Source: Candidatus Mediterraneibacter faecavium (GTDB taxonomy: Bacteria > Bacillota > Clostridia > Lachnospirales > Lachnospiraceae). From it: 64,000 nucleotides of DNA. Numbering within the stretch: the stretch's first letter is position 1; every line of letters starts with the position of its first letter. A program made the translations under genes and the position numbers. The notes beneath the pieces are model-generated. The model saw only the letters and a program-made list of their open reading frames with translations, ran no database searches and was not told the origin of the DNA. Positions 1-9,689 of this stretch are shown piece after piece. Location of the stretch: contig DWVY01000013.1 of assembly GCA_019119995.1 (NCBI GenBank), positions 1-64,000 of the forward strand, written 5' to 3'.

Positions 1-1097
1 GCTACAGCCTCTTCCTCTGTTCTCATGCCCTCGTCAACAAGGTCGCATGCGATCTTCAGGGCAGCCTGAGCTGTTCTCTTACCGTTACGTGTCTGAAGCA
101 TGTACAGCTTACCGTGCTCTACAGTAAACTCCATGTCCTGCATATCTCTGTAGTGTGTCTCCAGAGTCTTGCACACATCTTTGAACTGTGCGAAAGCTTC
201 CGGGAACTTCTGCTCCATCTCGGAGATGTGCATCGGTGTACGAACGCCGGCAACAACGTCCTCGCCCTGTGCGTTTGTAAGGAACTCACCGAAAAGTCCG
301 TTTGCTCCTGTAGCCGGGTCACGTGTGAACGCAACGCCTGTACCACAGTCGTCACCCATGTTACCGAACGCCATCATCTGTACGTTGACAGCTGTTCCCC
401 ATGAATACGGGATATCGTTGTCGCGGCGGTATACGTTTGCTCTCGGGTTGTCCCATGAACGGAATACAGCCTTAACAGCGCCGATCAGCTGCTCTTTTGC
501 GTCAGCCGGGAAGTCTGCGCCGATCTTCTCTTTGTACTCAGCCTTGAACTGTCCTGCAAGAGTCTTCAGATCGTTAGCGTCAAGTTCAACGTCCTGCTTC
601 ACGCCTTTTTCTTCTTTCATCTTGTCGATGAGCTCTTCGAAGTATTTCTTACCTACTTCCATAACTACGTCAGAATACATCTGGATGAATCTTCTGTAGC
701 AGTCCCAAGCCCAGCGCTCGTTGCCTGATGCAGCTGCCAGCGCCTCAACAACTTCCTCGTTCAGACCAAGGTTCAGGATCGTGTCCATCATACCCGGCAT
801 GGAAGCTCTAGCTCCGGAACGAACGGAAACGAGAAGCGGATTCTCTTTGTCTCCGAATTTCTTTCCTGTGATCTCCTCGAGCTTTGTCATAGCTTCCATG
901 ATCTGAGCCATGATCTCGTCGTTGATCTGTCTGCCATCCTCGTAGTACTGTGTACAAGCCTCTGTTGTAACAGTAAATCCCTGCGGTACAGGAAGTCCAA
1001 GACCTGTCATCTCTGCAAGGTTGGCGCCTTTGCCACCAAGAAGGTTTCTCATTGTTGCATTACCTTCTGTGAACATATAAACCCATTTTGTTGCCAT
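1..1097 (-). CDS. ppdK: Pyruvate, phosphate dikinase, N-terminal part (C-terminus lies beyond window start)
   Basis: Reverse strand reads MATKWVYMFTEGNATMRNLLGGKGANLAEMTGLGLPVPQGFTVTTEACTQYY..., the PPDK N-terminus. Confidence 0.93.
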   Translation of the reverse strand, partial: MATKWVYMFTEGNATMRNLLGGKGANLAEMTGLGLPVPQGFTVTTEACTQYYEDGRQINDEIMAQIMEAMTKLEEITGKKFGDKENPLLVSVRSGARASMPGMMDTILNLGLNEEVVEALAAASGNERWAWDCYRRFIQMYSDVVMEVGKKYFEELIDKMKEEKGVKQDVELDANDLKTLAGQFKAEYKEKIGADFPADAKEQLIGAVKAVFRSWDNPRANVYRRDNDIPYSWGTAVNVQMMAFGNMGDDCGTGVAFTRDPATGANGLFGEFLTNAQGEDVVAGVRTPMHISEMEQKFPEAFAQFKDVCKTLETHYRDMQDMEFTVEHGKLYMLQTRNGKRTAQAALKIACDLVDEGMRTEEEAV

Positions 1098-1241
1098 GTT
1101 CCAATGACCTCCTCAAAAAATTTGCTAATAACTTCGCATTATTTCGCATATAATATTTTAATGGTTTCAGGCTTGTGCGTCAAGCGTTTTATCCGGAAAG
1201 GATGCACAATCTTTGCCCGCGTTTTGTGTATACAAATGACA

Positions 1242-1285
1242 CCGCCCCGGCAGACGGAGACAACCCTGTCATCCGCCTGCCGGGG
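1242..1285. terminator. Strong GC hairpin between M18 aminopeptidase and ppdK
   Basis: gccccggcag-acgga...tccg-cctgccggggc; T-tract only on the + side, so orientation is uncertain. Confidence 0.55.
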
Positions 1286-1338
1286 CTTTCTGGTTTTTCG
1301 TTTATCTGCTGTCAGTTTATATTTCCCTTTGATCGATC

Positions 1339-2796
1339 TTACATTCTGAGGAACGTGCGGTAGCCTTTCACTGCCTCATATACGTCGGCCTTGCTCGTCA
1401 CCTCGTACGGCGCGTGCATATTCAGAACAGCAACGCCACTGTCGATCACTTCCATACCGTAGTTAGCCATGATATACGCGATCGTGCCGCCGCCTCCGAG
1501 ATCGACCCTTCCAAGCTCTGCGAACTGGTAAGCCACATCGTCGTCATCCATCGCTTTTCTGAGCGCCGCGATATACTCGGCGTTTGCATCGTTGGATCCG
1601 GATTTGCCCCGGCTTCCGGTAAATTTATTAAAGGTAATGCCGCCTCCGAAAAATGCGGAGCTGCGCTTTTCAAATGCTTCCGCGTACATTGGGTCATAGG
1701 CCGCGCTCACATCGGAGGATAACATCCTTGAGTTCATCAGCGCACGGCGGACTTTCAGTTCAGATTCGCCTTCTGTCAGGGCAATCAGCTCCGCAACCGT
1801 ATTCTCAAAGAATTTAGAATGCATTCCGGTGGCGCCGACGCTTCCGATCTCTTCCTTATCTACGAGGAGACAGCAGCCTGTTCTCTTCGCTTCTGTGATA
1901 TCAAGCATTGCGAACAGCGAGGTAAATGCGCACACTCTGTCATCCTGTCCGTAGGAAAGGATCATGCTCCGGTCAAAGCCGCAGTCTCTTGCTTTGCCCG
2001 CTGGAACGATCTCCAGCTCTGCGGAGAGGAAATCTCCCTCGTCTATATCATATTTATCTTTCAGGATACGGAGAACATTTGCCTTTACCGCCTCCTTAGC
2101 CTGAGCTTTTTCCGCTTTTCCTTCTTCCGCGCCTGTCGCTTGGCTTTCTGCCGATGCATTTGCCGAAGCCAGTTCTTCGATCACTTCCTCTGCCGGACGG
2201 TTTCCGATCAGCAGATCCAACTTCTCTCCCTCGATCACTTTAGAAGCCTTCTTCTCCATCTGCTCCTGTGCAAGATGTATAAGAAGATCCGTGATCACGA
2301 ATACAGGATCATTTTCCTCTTCTCCGACGGATACTTTAACCGTTGTTCCGTCCTTCTTCACGATCACTCCGTGGAGCGAAAGCGGCTGCGCCACCCACTG
2401 ATACTTCTTGATACCGCCGTAATAGTGTGTATCCAGGTATGCGAGCCCCTCATTCTCATAGAGAGGATACTGCTTCACATCGATCCTCGGCGAATCGATA
2501 TGCGCGCCGAGGATATTCATTCCCGCCGAGATCGGTTTCTCTCCGATGCGGAAAAGAGCGATCATCTTGTTCATGCACACGGCATAGACCTTGTCGCCCG
2601 TTTTGAGGGATCCGCCTGTCGCTATTACGTTTTTCAGATCCCGGTAACCGGCTTCCTCCGCCATGCTGACGGTAAGCTCCACGCACTCCCGCTCCGTCTT
2701 ACCTGCATTCAGGCAGGATTTGTATTTTTCATTAATGCTGTTCAGCTCTGCAAGCTGCTCCTTTGTGTATGTGTTCCATGCATTTTTTCTGTCCAT
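1339..2796 (-). CDS. M18 family aminopeptidase
   Basis: ORF with NILGAHIDSPRIDVKQYPLYE, DKEEIGSVGATG and MHAPYEVTSKADVYEA motifs. Confidence 0.92.
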   Translation of the reverse strand: MDRKNAWNTYTKEQLAELNSINEKYKSCLNAGKTERECVELTVSMAEEAGYRDLKNVIATGGSLKTGDKVYAVCMNKMIALFRIGEKPISAGMNILGAHIDSPRIDVKQYPLYENEGLAYLDTHYYGGIKKYQWVAQPLSLHGVIVKKDGTTVKVSVGEEENDPVFVITDLLIHLAQEQMEKKASKVIEGEKLDLLIGNRPAEEVIEELASANASAESQATGAEEGKAEKAQAKEAVKANVLRILKDKYDIDEGDFLSAELEIVPAGKARDCGFDRSMILSYGQDDRVCAFTSLFAMLDITEAKRTGCCLLVDKEEIGSVGATGMHSKFFENTVAELIALTEGESELKVRRALMNSRMLSSDVSAAYDPMYAEAFEKRSSAFFGGGITFNKFTGSRGKSGSNDANAEYIAALRKAMDDDDVAYQFAELGRVDLGGGGTIAYIMANYGMEVIDSGVAVLNMHAPYEVTSKADVYEAVKGYRTFLRM

Positions 2797-2811
2797 ATTT
2801 CCTTCCTTTCT

Positions 2812-2850
2812 TCGGGGACGTAGTAAAACCCGATTTCACTACGTCCCCGA
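2812..2850. repeat. REP-like palindrome, copy 1 (left flank of RAYT gene)
   Basis: TCGGGGACGTAGTaAAacccgatTTcACTACGTCCCCGA. Confidence 0.9.
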
Positions 2851-2898
2851 TTTAAATTCATCCTGTCCCAAATTGAACTTTACCCTGTCCCTTTTCGA

Positions 2899-3666
2899 TC
2901 ATTTGTCAATTATACAACTTTTTACATCCCGATACAATCGTTCTGTTTTAGCTTTTGTAAGCTTTAATTCTTCCTGGAGCCGGTTCTTATACTGTTTCCT
3001 CAAGCCCAAATCTTCAATAATCTCACAAGGTTCTTCCAAGCCGCGCAGATGCGCTTCCTGCTTCAGAAGCGTCAAAGCTGCTTTTACCAGCTGTGTTTCC
3101 ACATCCTCGGGTATATCGATGAAAACCTGTTTTTGTCCTCTGTTATGAAATTCCAGATATTCTTCAAAATCCGAGAACTTCTCCTTATATATTTTTATTG
3201 CTTTTGGATGTATTATCCTGCTTTTTTCAGTTTCGTATTCTTTTAGGCTTGAATATTTATAGTTTAAGGGATATTTCACAAGATTTGCATTGACCGGATT
3301 CATGTGGATATATCTCACACAGTTCCAGAAATACTGTTCTGTTTCTACGCATTCACTTTTAAATCTGTCCTGAAATACGTGACCGTTCCGGTTATGTTTA
3401 TAGTTGTAATATTCTGCAAATTCTGCCAAGACAATGGCTAAATAACTTGATAAGAGTTTCAGATCAACACGAATCAGAATATGAAAATGCGTTGACATAA
3501 CAGTATACGCATATATTTCAATATCTTGATCTTTAAGATGCTTCAACAGAAGCCTTATGAAATTGTTCTTCTCTCTTTTCTGCTTAAAAATAGGCTCTTT
3601 ATTAATTCCTCTCGCTATCACATGATATATGTCAGTAGCGCTTTTTCTGCGAGCAGTACGTGGCAT
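2899..3666 (-). CDS. REP-associated tyrosine (Y1/IS200-like) transposase
   Basis: MPRTARRKSATDIYHVIARGINKEPIF; HUH-type STHFHILI; CVRYIHMNPVNANLV; HVFQDRFKSE motifs. Confidence 0.92.
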   Translation of the reverse strand: MPRTARRKSATDIYHVIARGINKEPIFKQKREKNNFIRLLLKHLKDQDIEIYAYTVMSTHFHILIRVDLKLLSSYLAIVLAEFAEYYNYKHNRNGHVFQDRFKSECVETEQYFWNCVRYIHMNPVNANLVKYPLNYKYSSLKEYETEKSRIIHPKAIKIYKEKFSDFEEYLEFHNRGQKQVFIDIPEDVETQLVKAALTLLKQEAHLRGLEEPCEIIEDLGLRKQYKNRLQEELKLTKAKTERLYRDVKSCIIDK

Positions 3667-3733
3667 CGCTTCACCCCTTCCCTGCGATCAGGGACAGGGC
3701 AAAATTCAATTTGGGACACCCTGATTCTTAATT

Positions 3734-3768
3734 GGGGACGTAGTGAAATCGGGTTTTACTACGTCCCC
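3734..3768. repeat. REP-like palindrome, copy 2 (right flank of RAYT gene)
   Basis: GGGGACGTAGTgAAatcgggtTTTACTACGTCCCC. Confidence 0.9.
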
Positions 3769-3776
3769 GAAAGAAG

Positions 3777-5177
3777 TTACCACTCGAATTTTTTCTCGAA
3801 ATATGCTTTCAGATCTTCGATCTTGATCCTCTCCTGCTCCATCGTATCGCGGTCGCGGACTGTTACTGCTCCGTCTTCTTCCGACTCGAAATCGTATGTC
3901 ACGCAGTAAGGTGTTCCGATCTCATCCTGACGGCGGTAGCGTTTTCCGATATTTCCGCGGTCATCGTACTCGCAGTTATAATATTTGCAAAGCTCTGCGT
4001 AAATCTTCTCAGCTCCCTCGTTCAGCTTTTTGGAGAGCGGCAGCACACCGATCTTGACCGGAGCGAGTGCCGGATGGAAGTGAAGCACGGTACGCATATC
4101 CGGTTTCTCTTCTGTTCCGATATTCTCCTCATCATAAGCGCTGCAGAGGAATGCAAGCACCATACGGTCAGCTCCAAGTGACGGCTCGATAACGTAAGGA
4201 ATATACTTCTCTTTTGTCTCGTCGTCAAAGTAAGTCAGATCCAGGCCGGATACATTCTGATGCTGTGTCAGGTCATAATCTGTACGGTCGGCAATGCCCC
4301 ACAGCTCACCCCATCCGAACGGGAAGAGGAATTCCACATCTGTCGTTGCCTTACTGTAGAAGGACAGTTCTTCTTTATCGTGATCGCGGTAGCGGACTTC
4401 ATCGTCTTTGAGTCCGAGGGAAGACAGCCAGTTCAGGCAGAAGCTCTTCCAGTAATCGAACCATTCAAGGTCTGTATCCGGTTTGCAGAAGAACTCAAGC
4501 TCCATCTGCTCGAACTCTCTTGTACGGAATGTGAAGTTGCCCGGTGTGATCTCGTTACGGAATGACTTACCGATCTGGGCGATACCGAACGGAAGTTTCT
4601 TTCTGGATGTACGCTGTACATTCTTGAAGTTTACGAAGATACCCTGTGCAGTCTCCGGACGGAGATATACCGTATTCTTGGCATCCTCCGTCACGCCCTG
4701 GAATGTCTTGAACATCAGGTTGAACTGACGGATATCCGTAAAATTGTGCTTGCCGCAGGTCGGGCACGGGATCTGATGTTCCTCGATAAATGCTGTCATC
4801 TGCTCCTGTGACCATCCGTCCACAGAGCCCTCCAGTGTGATGCCTTTCTCCTCGCAGTAGTCTTCGATCAGCTTATCTGCGCGGAAACGCTCATGACATT
4901 CCTTACAGTCCATCAGCGGATCGCTGAAACCGCCGAGATGACCGGAAGCCACCCATGTCTGCGGGTTCATCAGGATCGCACAGTCAACGCCTACATTGTA
5001 CGGGTTCTCCTGCACGAATTTCTTCCACCATGCTTTCTTTACATTATTCTTCAGTTCCACACCGAGATTACCGTAATCCCATGTGTTCGCAAGCCCGCCG
5101 TAGATCTCGGATCCCGGGTAAACGAATCCTCTTGACTTTGCGAGTGCTACGATTTTATCCATTGTCTTTTCAACCAT
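3777..5177 (-). CDS. glyS: Glycyl-tRNA synthetase (single-chain type)
   Basis: [48 protein letters not shown]-preceded start at 5177 inside the longer ORF. Confidence 0.96.
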   Translation of the reverse strand: MVEKTMDKIVALAKSRGFVYPGSEIYGGLANTWDYGNLGVELKNNVKKAWWKKFVQENPYNVGVDCAILMNPQTWVASGHLGGFSDPLMDCKECHERFRADKLIEDYCEEKGITLEGSVDGWSQEQMTAFIEEHQIPCPTCGKHNFTDIRQFNLMFKTFQGVTEDAKNTVYLRPETAQGIFVNFKNVQRTSRKKLPFGIAQIGKSFRNEITPGNFTFRTREFEQMELEFFCKPDTDLEWFDYWKSFCLNWLSSLGLKDDEVRYRDHDKEELSFYSKATTDVEFLFPFGWGELWGIADRTDYDLTQHQNVSGLDLTYFDDETKEKYIPYVIEPSLGADRMVLAFLCSAYDEENIGTEEKPDMRTVLHFHPALAPVKIGVLPLSKKLNEGAEKIYAELCKYYNCEYDDRGNIGKRYRRQDEIGTPYCVTYDFESEEDGAVTVRDRDTMEQERIKIEDLKAYFEKKFEW

Positions 5178-5261
5178 TGTTATGTTCCTCACATTTCTTT
5201 TTCTCAATCGGTACTTATTATAACGGCTGTATCCGCATTTTTCAAGGGATTGGATGCAATG

Positions 5262-6086
5262 TTATCCATATCGCATAAGAGTCTCCAGTATCTCCAGCGA
5301 CTTAAAATGTTTATCTACATACACTTCCATCAGCCGCTCCATCACTCTGCCCAGCTCATTCAATACTTTTTCTGTCACAGTAAATGTATACAGCTTCTCT
5401 ATCGTGCTGGATTCTATATATTGCATGCTATACAACGTGGAATTATCAAGCACCATGCCGTCGATCACGTTCCCGTCGCATTCGCTGCAGACAAGCCCGC
5501 CTTTTGCCGCACTGAACACTGCAGGCCGGTCTTTGTCTCCGCATGTTATGCACTGGAATACCTGCGGGGCCTGCCCGTTGACCGTCAGCGCCTTCAGTTC
5601 AAATATGTATCGGATCAGCCGGTCGGGAATATGGGGATTGATCAATGCTCGCAGGGTCTGATAGAGAAGTTTTAACATTTCCCGCTCATCATTGAATTCT
5701 TTTGTATAATAATCAGCAAATTCGAGAAAATAGAATCCATAGTAAGCCCCGACCACATCTTCCCTGAGTTCCGCAAAATAGTTTGAAATATTTGCCGACT
5801 GTATCGTATAAGACGTCCTTCCCTCGTACAGCGTAAACTCCCCGAATGAAAACGGATTGACCGCGCCTATAAGCGGGCTGTTCGGACGTCTTGCGCCCCG
5901 TGCAAATGCGGATATCTTTCCCTGTTCTTTTGTCAGTATGACCACGCGCCGGTCATATTCCCCGATGGGCATGGTGGAGAGCACCATCCCCGTAAGTACG
6001 ATCTGATTCACGCTGTTCCTTTCCGCAGCAGCATCCATGCCTGCCAGTTCTCTGAATGTCCGCCGCACTGCTGCTATTTTTCTCAT
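5262..6086 (-). CDS. recO: DNA repair protein RecO (true start uncertain, probably 6038 or 6011)
   Basis: VNQIVLTGMVLSTMPIGEYDRRVVILTKEQGKISAFARGARRPNSPL. Confidence 0.92.
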   Translation of the reverse strand: MRKIAAVRRTFRELAGMDAAAERNSVNQIVLTGMVLSTMPIGEYDRRVVILTKEQGKISAFARGARRPNSPLIGAVNPFSFGEFTLYEGRTSYTIQSANISNYFAELREDVVGAYYGFYFLEFADYYTKEFNDEREMLKLLYQTLRALINPHIPDRLIRYIFELKALTVNGQAPQVFQCITCGDKDRPAVFSAAKGGLVCSECDGNVIDGMVLDNSTLYSMQYIESSTIEKLYTFTVTEKVLNELGRVMERLMEVYVDKHFKSLEILETLMRYG

Positions 6087-6156
6087 GCATCTTAAAATTA
6101 AGATAATCGTCTATCCTGCCGCTTGCCATAAACTGATCCCAGTATTTTTCTTTCAT
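5953..6156 (-). CDS. YqzL-like small protein upstream of recO; C-terminal end overlaps recO in another frame
   Basis: MKEKYWDQFMASGRIDDYLNFK resembles YqzL, which sits beside recO in other Firmicutes. Confidence 0.5.
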   Translation of the reverse strand: MKEKYWDQFMASGRIDDYLNFKMHEKNSSSAADIQRTGRHGCCCGKEQRESDRTYGDGALHHAHRGI

Positions 6157-6474
6157 CGGTCCACCTCTTCTTCCGTGTCTTCTCTGACTTGAGTCTCAGT
6201 GGATCTGAAAGCACTGGCATAATGCAAAGCGGTACTCAGATTTCCGGACTGTTTCTTCACCGTCAGAGATGATACAGTTAGGTTCCCCGATTCTTAAAAA
6301 CACTATACCCCGCAAAAAATACCAGGACTTTTTGCAGGGTGATGCCTTGACAGTCTCTTTTGATATTATAGTGAATTATCAGTCAGATAGCAAATAAGTT
6401 TTATCCGGATTCACTGCGCGCCGCGTGATTATCCTGCCCGCGCATCAGGCAGCTTATAAATGATATGCCTGTAT

Positions 6475-7149
6475 TCAATCAACATGTAAGTCTATGATCT
6501 TGTACGCGGCAAATACTGCCAGAGCCAGCGCTGCCGCCAGCCCCAGATGGATACTGAACACTTTATATGTGATCAGATAGTTGGCGCAGACCGCCGCAAC
6601 GAAAACAACGGCCAGTACTGCCGCCCATTTTTTGTTAAATAATCCGCCGCTCTCGAATGCGCCCTTTGTCAAAAGCATGATAAGAGCTTCCGCTCCCGCC
6701 AGCAGCAGGAGTCCGCCCAGCAGATTTCCCAGTGTCACCGGACAGTCAAATGAAGGCAGCACGCCGAACAGGACTTCCATCAGGCGGCCTGCACACCAGA
6801 TTGCCAGGAGTACGACCAGCGCGGGGAGTGTGTCTCTGATCTGGACAAGCACTTTTTCTTTTCCGCTCATATGAGGGATCTCCGCCACGATACTGTCACA
6901 GAATCCGCGGTAATCCCCGCCGATCACTTCTGCTGCGCAGGCTCCGCGCGCCTCTCCGTCTATCAGCATCCGGGTAATGTCTCTTCTGACTTTTTCCTGT
7001 TCATACATGGAAACCGGCACGCCCCGCAGATAGACGACAATATCCGTAAGAACTTTCCTGCCTTCATCGGAAAGCTGCTGTTCCAGTTCATTATTTTCTC
7101 TTAGCATCTCTTTCACTCTTCTGCTCATTTCATTCACCCTCCACATCAT
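6475..7149 (-). CDS. Membrane protein co-encoded with a PadR regulator (DUF1129/DUF1048-like)
   Basis: N-terminal soluble region plus four to five hydrophobic segments; overlaps start with padR gene. Confidence 0.6.
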   Translation of the reverse strand: MMWRVNEMSRRVKEMLRENNELEQQLSDEGRKVLTDIVVYLRGVPVSMYEQEKVRRDITRMLIDGEARGACAAEVIGGDYRGFCDSIVAEIPHMSGKEKVLVQIRDTLPALVVLLAIWCAGRLMEVLFGVLPSFDCPVTLGNLLGGLLLLAGAEALIMLLTKGAFESGGLFNKKWAAVLAVVFVAAVCANYLITYKVFSIHLGLAAALALAVFAAYKIIDLHVD

Positions 7150-7501
7150 GAAAAAGCCGTTCTACTGCTGATGACAGTTCCCTGTAATTCTCTGCGAACT
7201 GTTCGAGTTCTGTCCTTCCTTTGTCCGTCAGCGAATAGTACTTTCTCTTAGGCCCCAGCTCCGACTGGCGGTACACGGCTGTGACGAGCCCGTTTTTCTC
7301 CAGCCTCAGCAGCAGGGGATAGATCGTTCCCTCGGCAATGCTGCCGAACCCGTACTCTCCTAGCTGGCGGGATATCTCATAACCGTATGTCTCATCCTTA
7401 CTGATAACCGCCAGAATACATCCCTCCAGCGTCCCTTTGAGCATCTGCGATGGGATCATAGTCTCACCTGCCTTAATCTGTTCTCCCGCGCTACCTTGCA
7501 A
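7130..7501 (-). CDS. PadR family transcriptional regulator
   Basis: MLKGTLEGCILAVISKDETYGYEISRQLGEYGFGSIAEGTIYPLLLRLEKNGL. Confidence 0.93.
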   Translation of the reverse strand: MQGSAGEQIKAGETMIPSQMLKGTLEGCILAVISKDETYGYEISRQLGEYGFGSIAEGTIYPLLLRLEKNGLVTAVYRQSELGPKRKYYSLTDKGRTELEQFAENYRELSSAVERLFHDVEGE

Positions 7502-7581
7502 TGCAATGTAGTTTTGACTATATTGTAATGCAAGATAGTATAACTGTCAATAACTATAAAAAACGAATTAAAAAATAAAGA

Positions 7582-7637
7582 AAAAAGACCTCTGCACTTT
7601 TTTGATATAACATCATCTCATGCAAAAGGTCTCTTTT
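7582..7637 (-). terminator. Probable terminator downstream of the DUF134/NifX gene
   Basis: agaccttttgcatga...gtgcagaggtctttttt on the reverse strand. Confidence 0.5.
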
Positions 7638-7675
7638 CTTAAATCATTTTCCGGGTGTTTTTCCGAGCGTTTCTC

Positions 7676-8542
7676 TTAGTGGCATCCGCCGTTTCCGGAG
7701 CACCCGTGTTTCTCCTCGCCGCAGTGTCCGCCCTGATGCCCTTCGCCATGACAGCCTTCCCCGTGGTGGTGCCCTTCTCCGTGGTGGCTGCACTGGATAT
7801 CCGGATCATATGCAAGATTTCCCGTGATAAGAGCTTTCACCGCTTCATCGGCATTCCCCGCAGCGCCGCCGTAAAGCGTGATCCCTGCATCTGCAAGGGC
7901 GTTCTTCGCTCCCATTCCGATCCCGCCGCAGATCAGGGTGTCCACTCCCAGTTCTCTCAGAAGACCTGCCAGCGCCCCGTGTCCGCTTCCGTTGGTATCT
8001 GCGACCTGCTCTTTTGTGATCTGCCCGTTTTCCACGTCGTAGATCTTAAACTGCTCTGTGTGTCCGAAATGCTGATAAATGTTTCCGTTTTCAAATGTTA
8101 CTGCTATCCTCATTGTATGTTCTCCTTTCGCTGATATGCGGTGCGGACCGGATTCCTCCGTCTGTTCCCCCGTGTATGCCGTCCGCGTCTCCGGCTCCCC
8201 CGCAAGCCCGGGGGCCCTGCCGCACCTTTTCCGGCAGAAATGGACTGCAGAGCCGTCGCACAGCCGGTAATCTCCGCCCGCGATCAGCAGGACTCTACCG
8301 TTTACAATGCTGTCCGCGATCTTCTCCCGGGCTGTTTCATAAATCTCTGTCACCGTAGTCCTGGAAATATCCATTCTCTTCGCACACTGTTCATGAGTCA
8401 GCTTCTCGAGATCGATCAGCCGTATCACTTCATACTCATCGACTGTCAGGGTCACGCTTTCACCGCCCGGGATCCCGTCCGGCCGGAAACTGCCGTAATC
8501 CGGCTCGGCGCACACTCTCCTGCATCTTCTCGGTCTGGCCAT
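7676..8542 (-). CDS. DUF134 HTH domain fused to a NifX/NifB-type Fe-Mo cluster-binding domain with a His/Cys-rich tail
   Basis: MARPRRCRRVCAEPDYGSFRP...VTLTVDEYEVIRLIDLEKLTHEQCAKRMDISRTTV then MRIAVTFENGNIYQHFGHTEQFKIYDVENG, ending in SHHGEGHHHGEGCHGEGHQGGHC. Confidence 0.87.
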   Translation of the reverse strand: MARPRRCRRVCAEPDYGSFRPDGIPGGESVTLTVDEYEVIRLIDLEKLTHEQCAKRMDISRTTVTEIYETAREKIADSIVNGRVLLIAGGDYRLCDGSAVHFCRKRCGRAPGLAGEPETRTAYTGEQTEESGPHRISAKGEHTMRIAVTFENGNIYQHFGHTEQFKIYDVENGQITKEQVADTNGSGHGALAGLLRELGVDTLICGGIGMGAKNALADAGITLYGGAAGNADEAVKALITGNLAYDPDIQCSHHGEGHHHGEGCHGEGHQGGHCGEEKHGCSGNGGCH

Positions 8543-8634
8543 ACAGACACCTCCGTTTCCATTTCCGTCATATGTCGAAAATACTATAACACAATTTTCG
8601 AAAAACATCAACTTATAAGTACTGATTAGCAAAC

Positions 8635-8673
8635 ATCCCCGGAGGCGCCCGTCTGTCAGGCATTTCCGGGGAT
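8635..8673. terminator. Hairpin between era and the DUF134 gene
   Basis: atccccggaggc...catttccggggat. Confidence 0.5.
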
Positions 8674-8718
8674 ATATTTCTCGCTTTCCTGCTATAACAG
8701 TTCTCATATTATCCGGGC

Positions 8719-9615
8719 TCACTCATCCTCCCGGTATCCGAAGTTCTTCATCATATAATCGCTGTCCCGCCAGTTCTTCTGCACCTTCACCCACAGCTTC
8801 AGATTCACTTTACAGTCCAGCATCCGCTCGATCTCATAGCGCGCCGTGCTCCCGATCTTCTTGAGCATGCTTCCCTGCTTTCCGATGATGATCCCCTTGT
8901 GGGAATCTCTCTCGCAGATGATCGTCGCATCGATGTGCATCACTTTCCGCTCCATCTTCATCCGGTCGATCGCGACTGCGATGCCGTGGGGGATTTCTTC
9001 ATTCAGACAGTGGAGCGCTTTCTCGCGGATCAGCTCCGCCACGATCTGCCGCTCCGGCTGGTCGGTCACTGTATCCTCATCATAGAACTGAGGGCCGTAC
9101 GGAAGATACTTCAGTATTACTTTCACAAGTTCATCCGTATTGTCCCCGCTCCTCGCCGAGACCGGCACGATATCTGCGAAATCGTATTCCTTCCGGTATA
9201 TATCGATGGCCGGGAGCAGCTCCTCTTTCTTCACCATATCGATCTTGTTGATCACGAGGATGACCGGCGTCTTCACTCTCTTGAGCTGATCGATGATGTG
9301 GCGCTCGCCGGCTCCGATAAACGTGGTCGGCTCCACAAGCCAGAGCACCACGTCCACCTCATTTAAGGAACGCTCGGCTATATTCACCATATATTCGCCC
9401 AGCTTATTCTTCGCCTTGTGGATGCCCGGCGTATCTACGAAGACGATCTGGCCGTCTTCCGTGGTCAGGACAGTCTGGATGCGGTTTCGCGTTGTCTGCG
9501 GTTTGTTGGACGTGATCGCAATCTTCTGTCCGATCAGATGGTTCATCAGGGTGGACTTTCCTACGTTCGGCCTGCCGATCAGGGTGACAAAACCGGATTT
9601 AAAGTTCTCTTTCAT
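8719..9615 (-). CDS. era: GTPase Era
   Basis: GRPNVGKSTLMNHLIGQKIAITSNKPQTTRNRI; C-terminal KH domain GKQGSMLKKIG. Confidence 0.97.
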   Translation of the reverse strand: MKENFKSGFVTLIGRPNVGKSTLMNHLIGQKIAITSNKPQTTRNRIQTVLTTEDGQIVFVDTPGIHKAKNKLGEYMVNIAERSLNEVDVVLWLVEPTTFIGAGERHIIDQLKRVKTPVILVINKIDMVKKEELLPAIDIYRKEYDFADIVPVSARSGDNTDELVKVILKYLPYGPQFYDEDTVTDQPERQIVAELIREKALHCLNEEIPHGIAVAIDRMKMERKVMHIDATIICERDSHKGIIIGKQGSMLKKIGSTARYEIERMLDCKVNLKLWVKVQKNWRDSDYMMKNFGYREDE

Positions 9616-9633
9616 ACATACTCCTCTTCAGTT

Positions 9634-9668
9634 GGGGACGTAGTAAAATTCGATTTTACTACGTCCCC
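9634..9668. repeat. REP-like palindrome, copy 3
   Basis: GGGGACGTAGTAAAAttcgaTTTTACTACGTCCCC between era and the M16C peptidase gene. Confidence 0.9.
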
Positions 9669-9689
9669 GTTCACACTTTTTTCACATTT

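Larger units (their letters stand above)
2812..3770 (-). mobile_element. RAYT gene bracketed by ~80-bp near-identical inverted repeats
   Basis: Both flanks carry a gggacaggg...caatttgggaca module followed by a ggggacgtag palindrome, in inverted orientation around the Y1 transposase ORF. Confidence 0.8.

Noticed and set aside
1819-2823. 334-aa + strand ORF opposite the M18 aminopeptidase gene
   Set aside because: Lies fully antisense to a clearly recognisable enzyme; His/Cys/Leu-rich composition typical of a shadow frame.
5178-5261. T-box leader upstream of glyS
   Set aside because: Only ~80 bp separates glyS from recO and no T-box core sequence (TGGnACCGCG) is visible.
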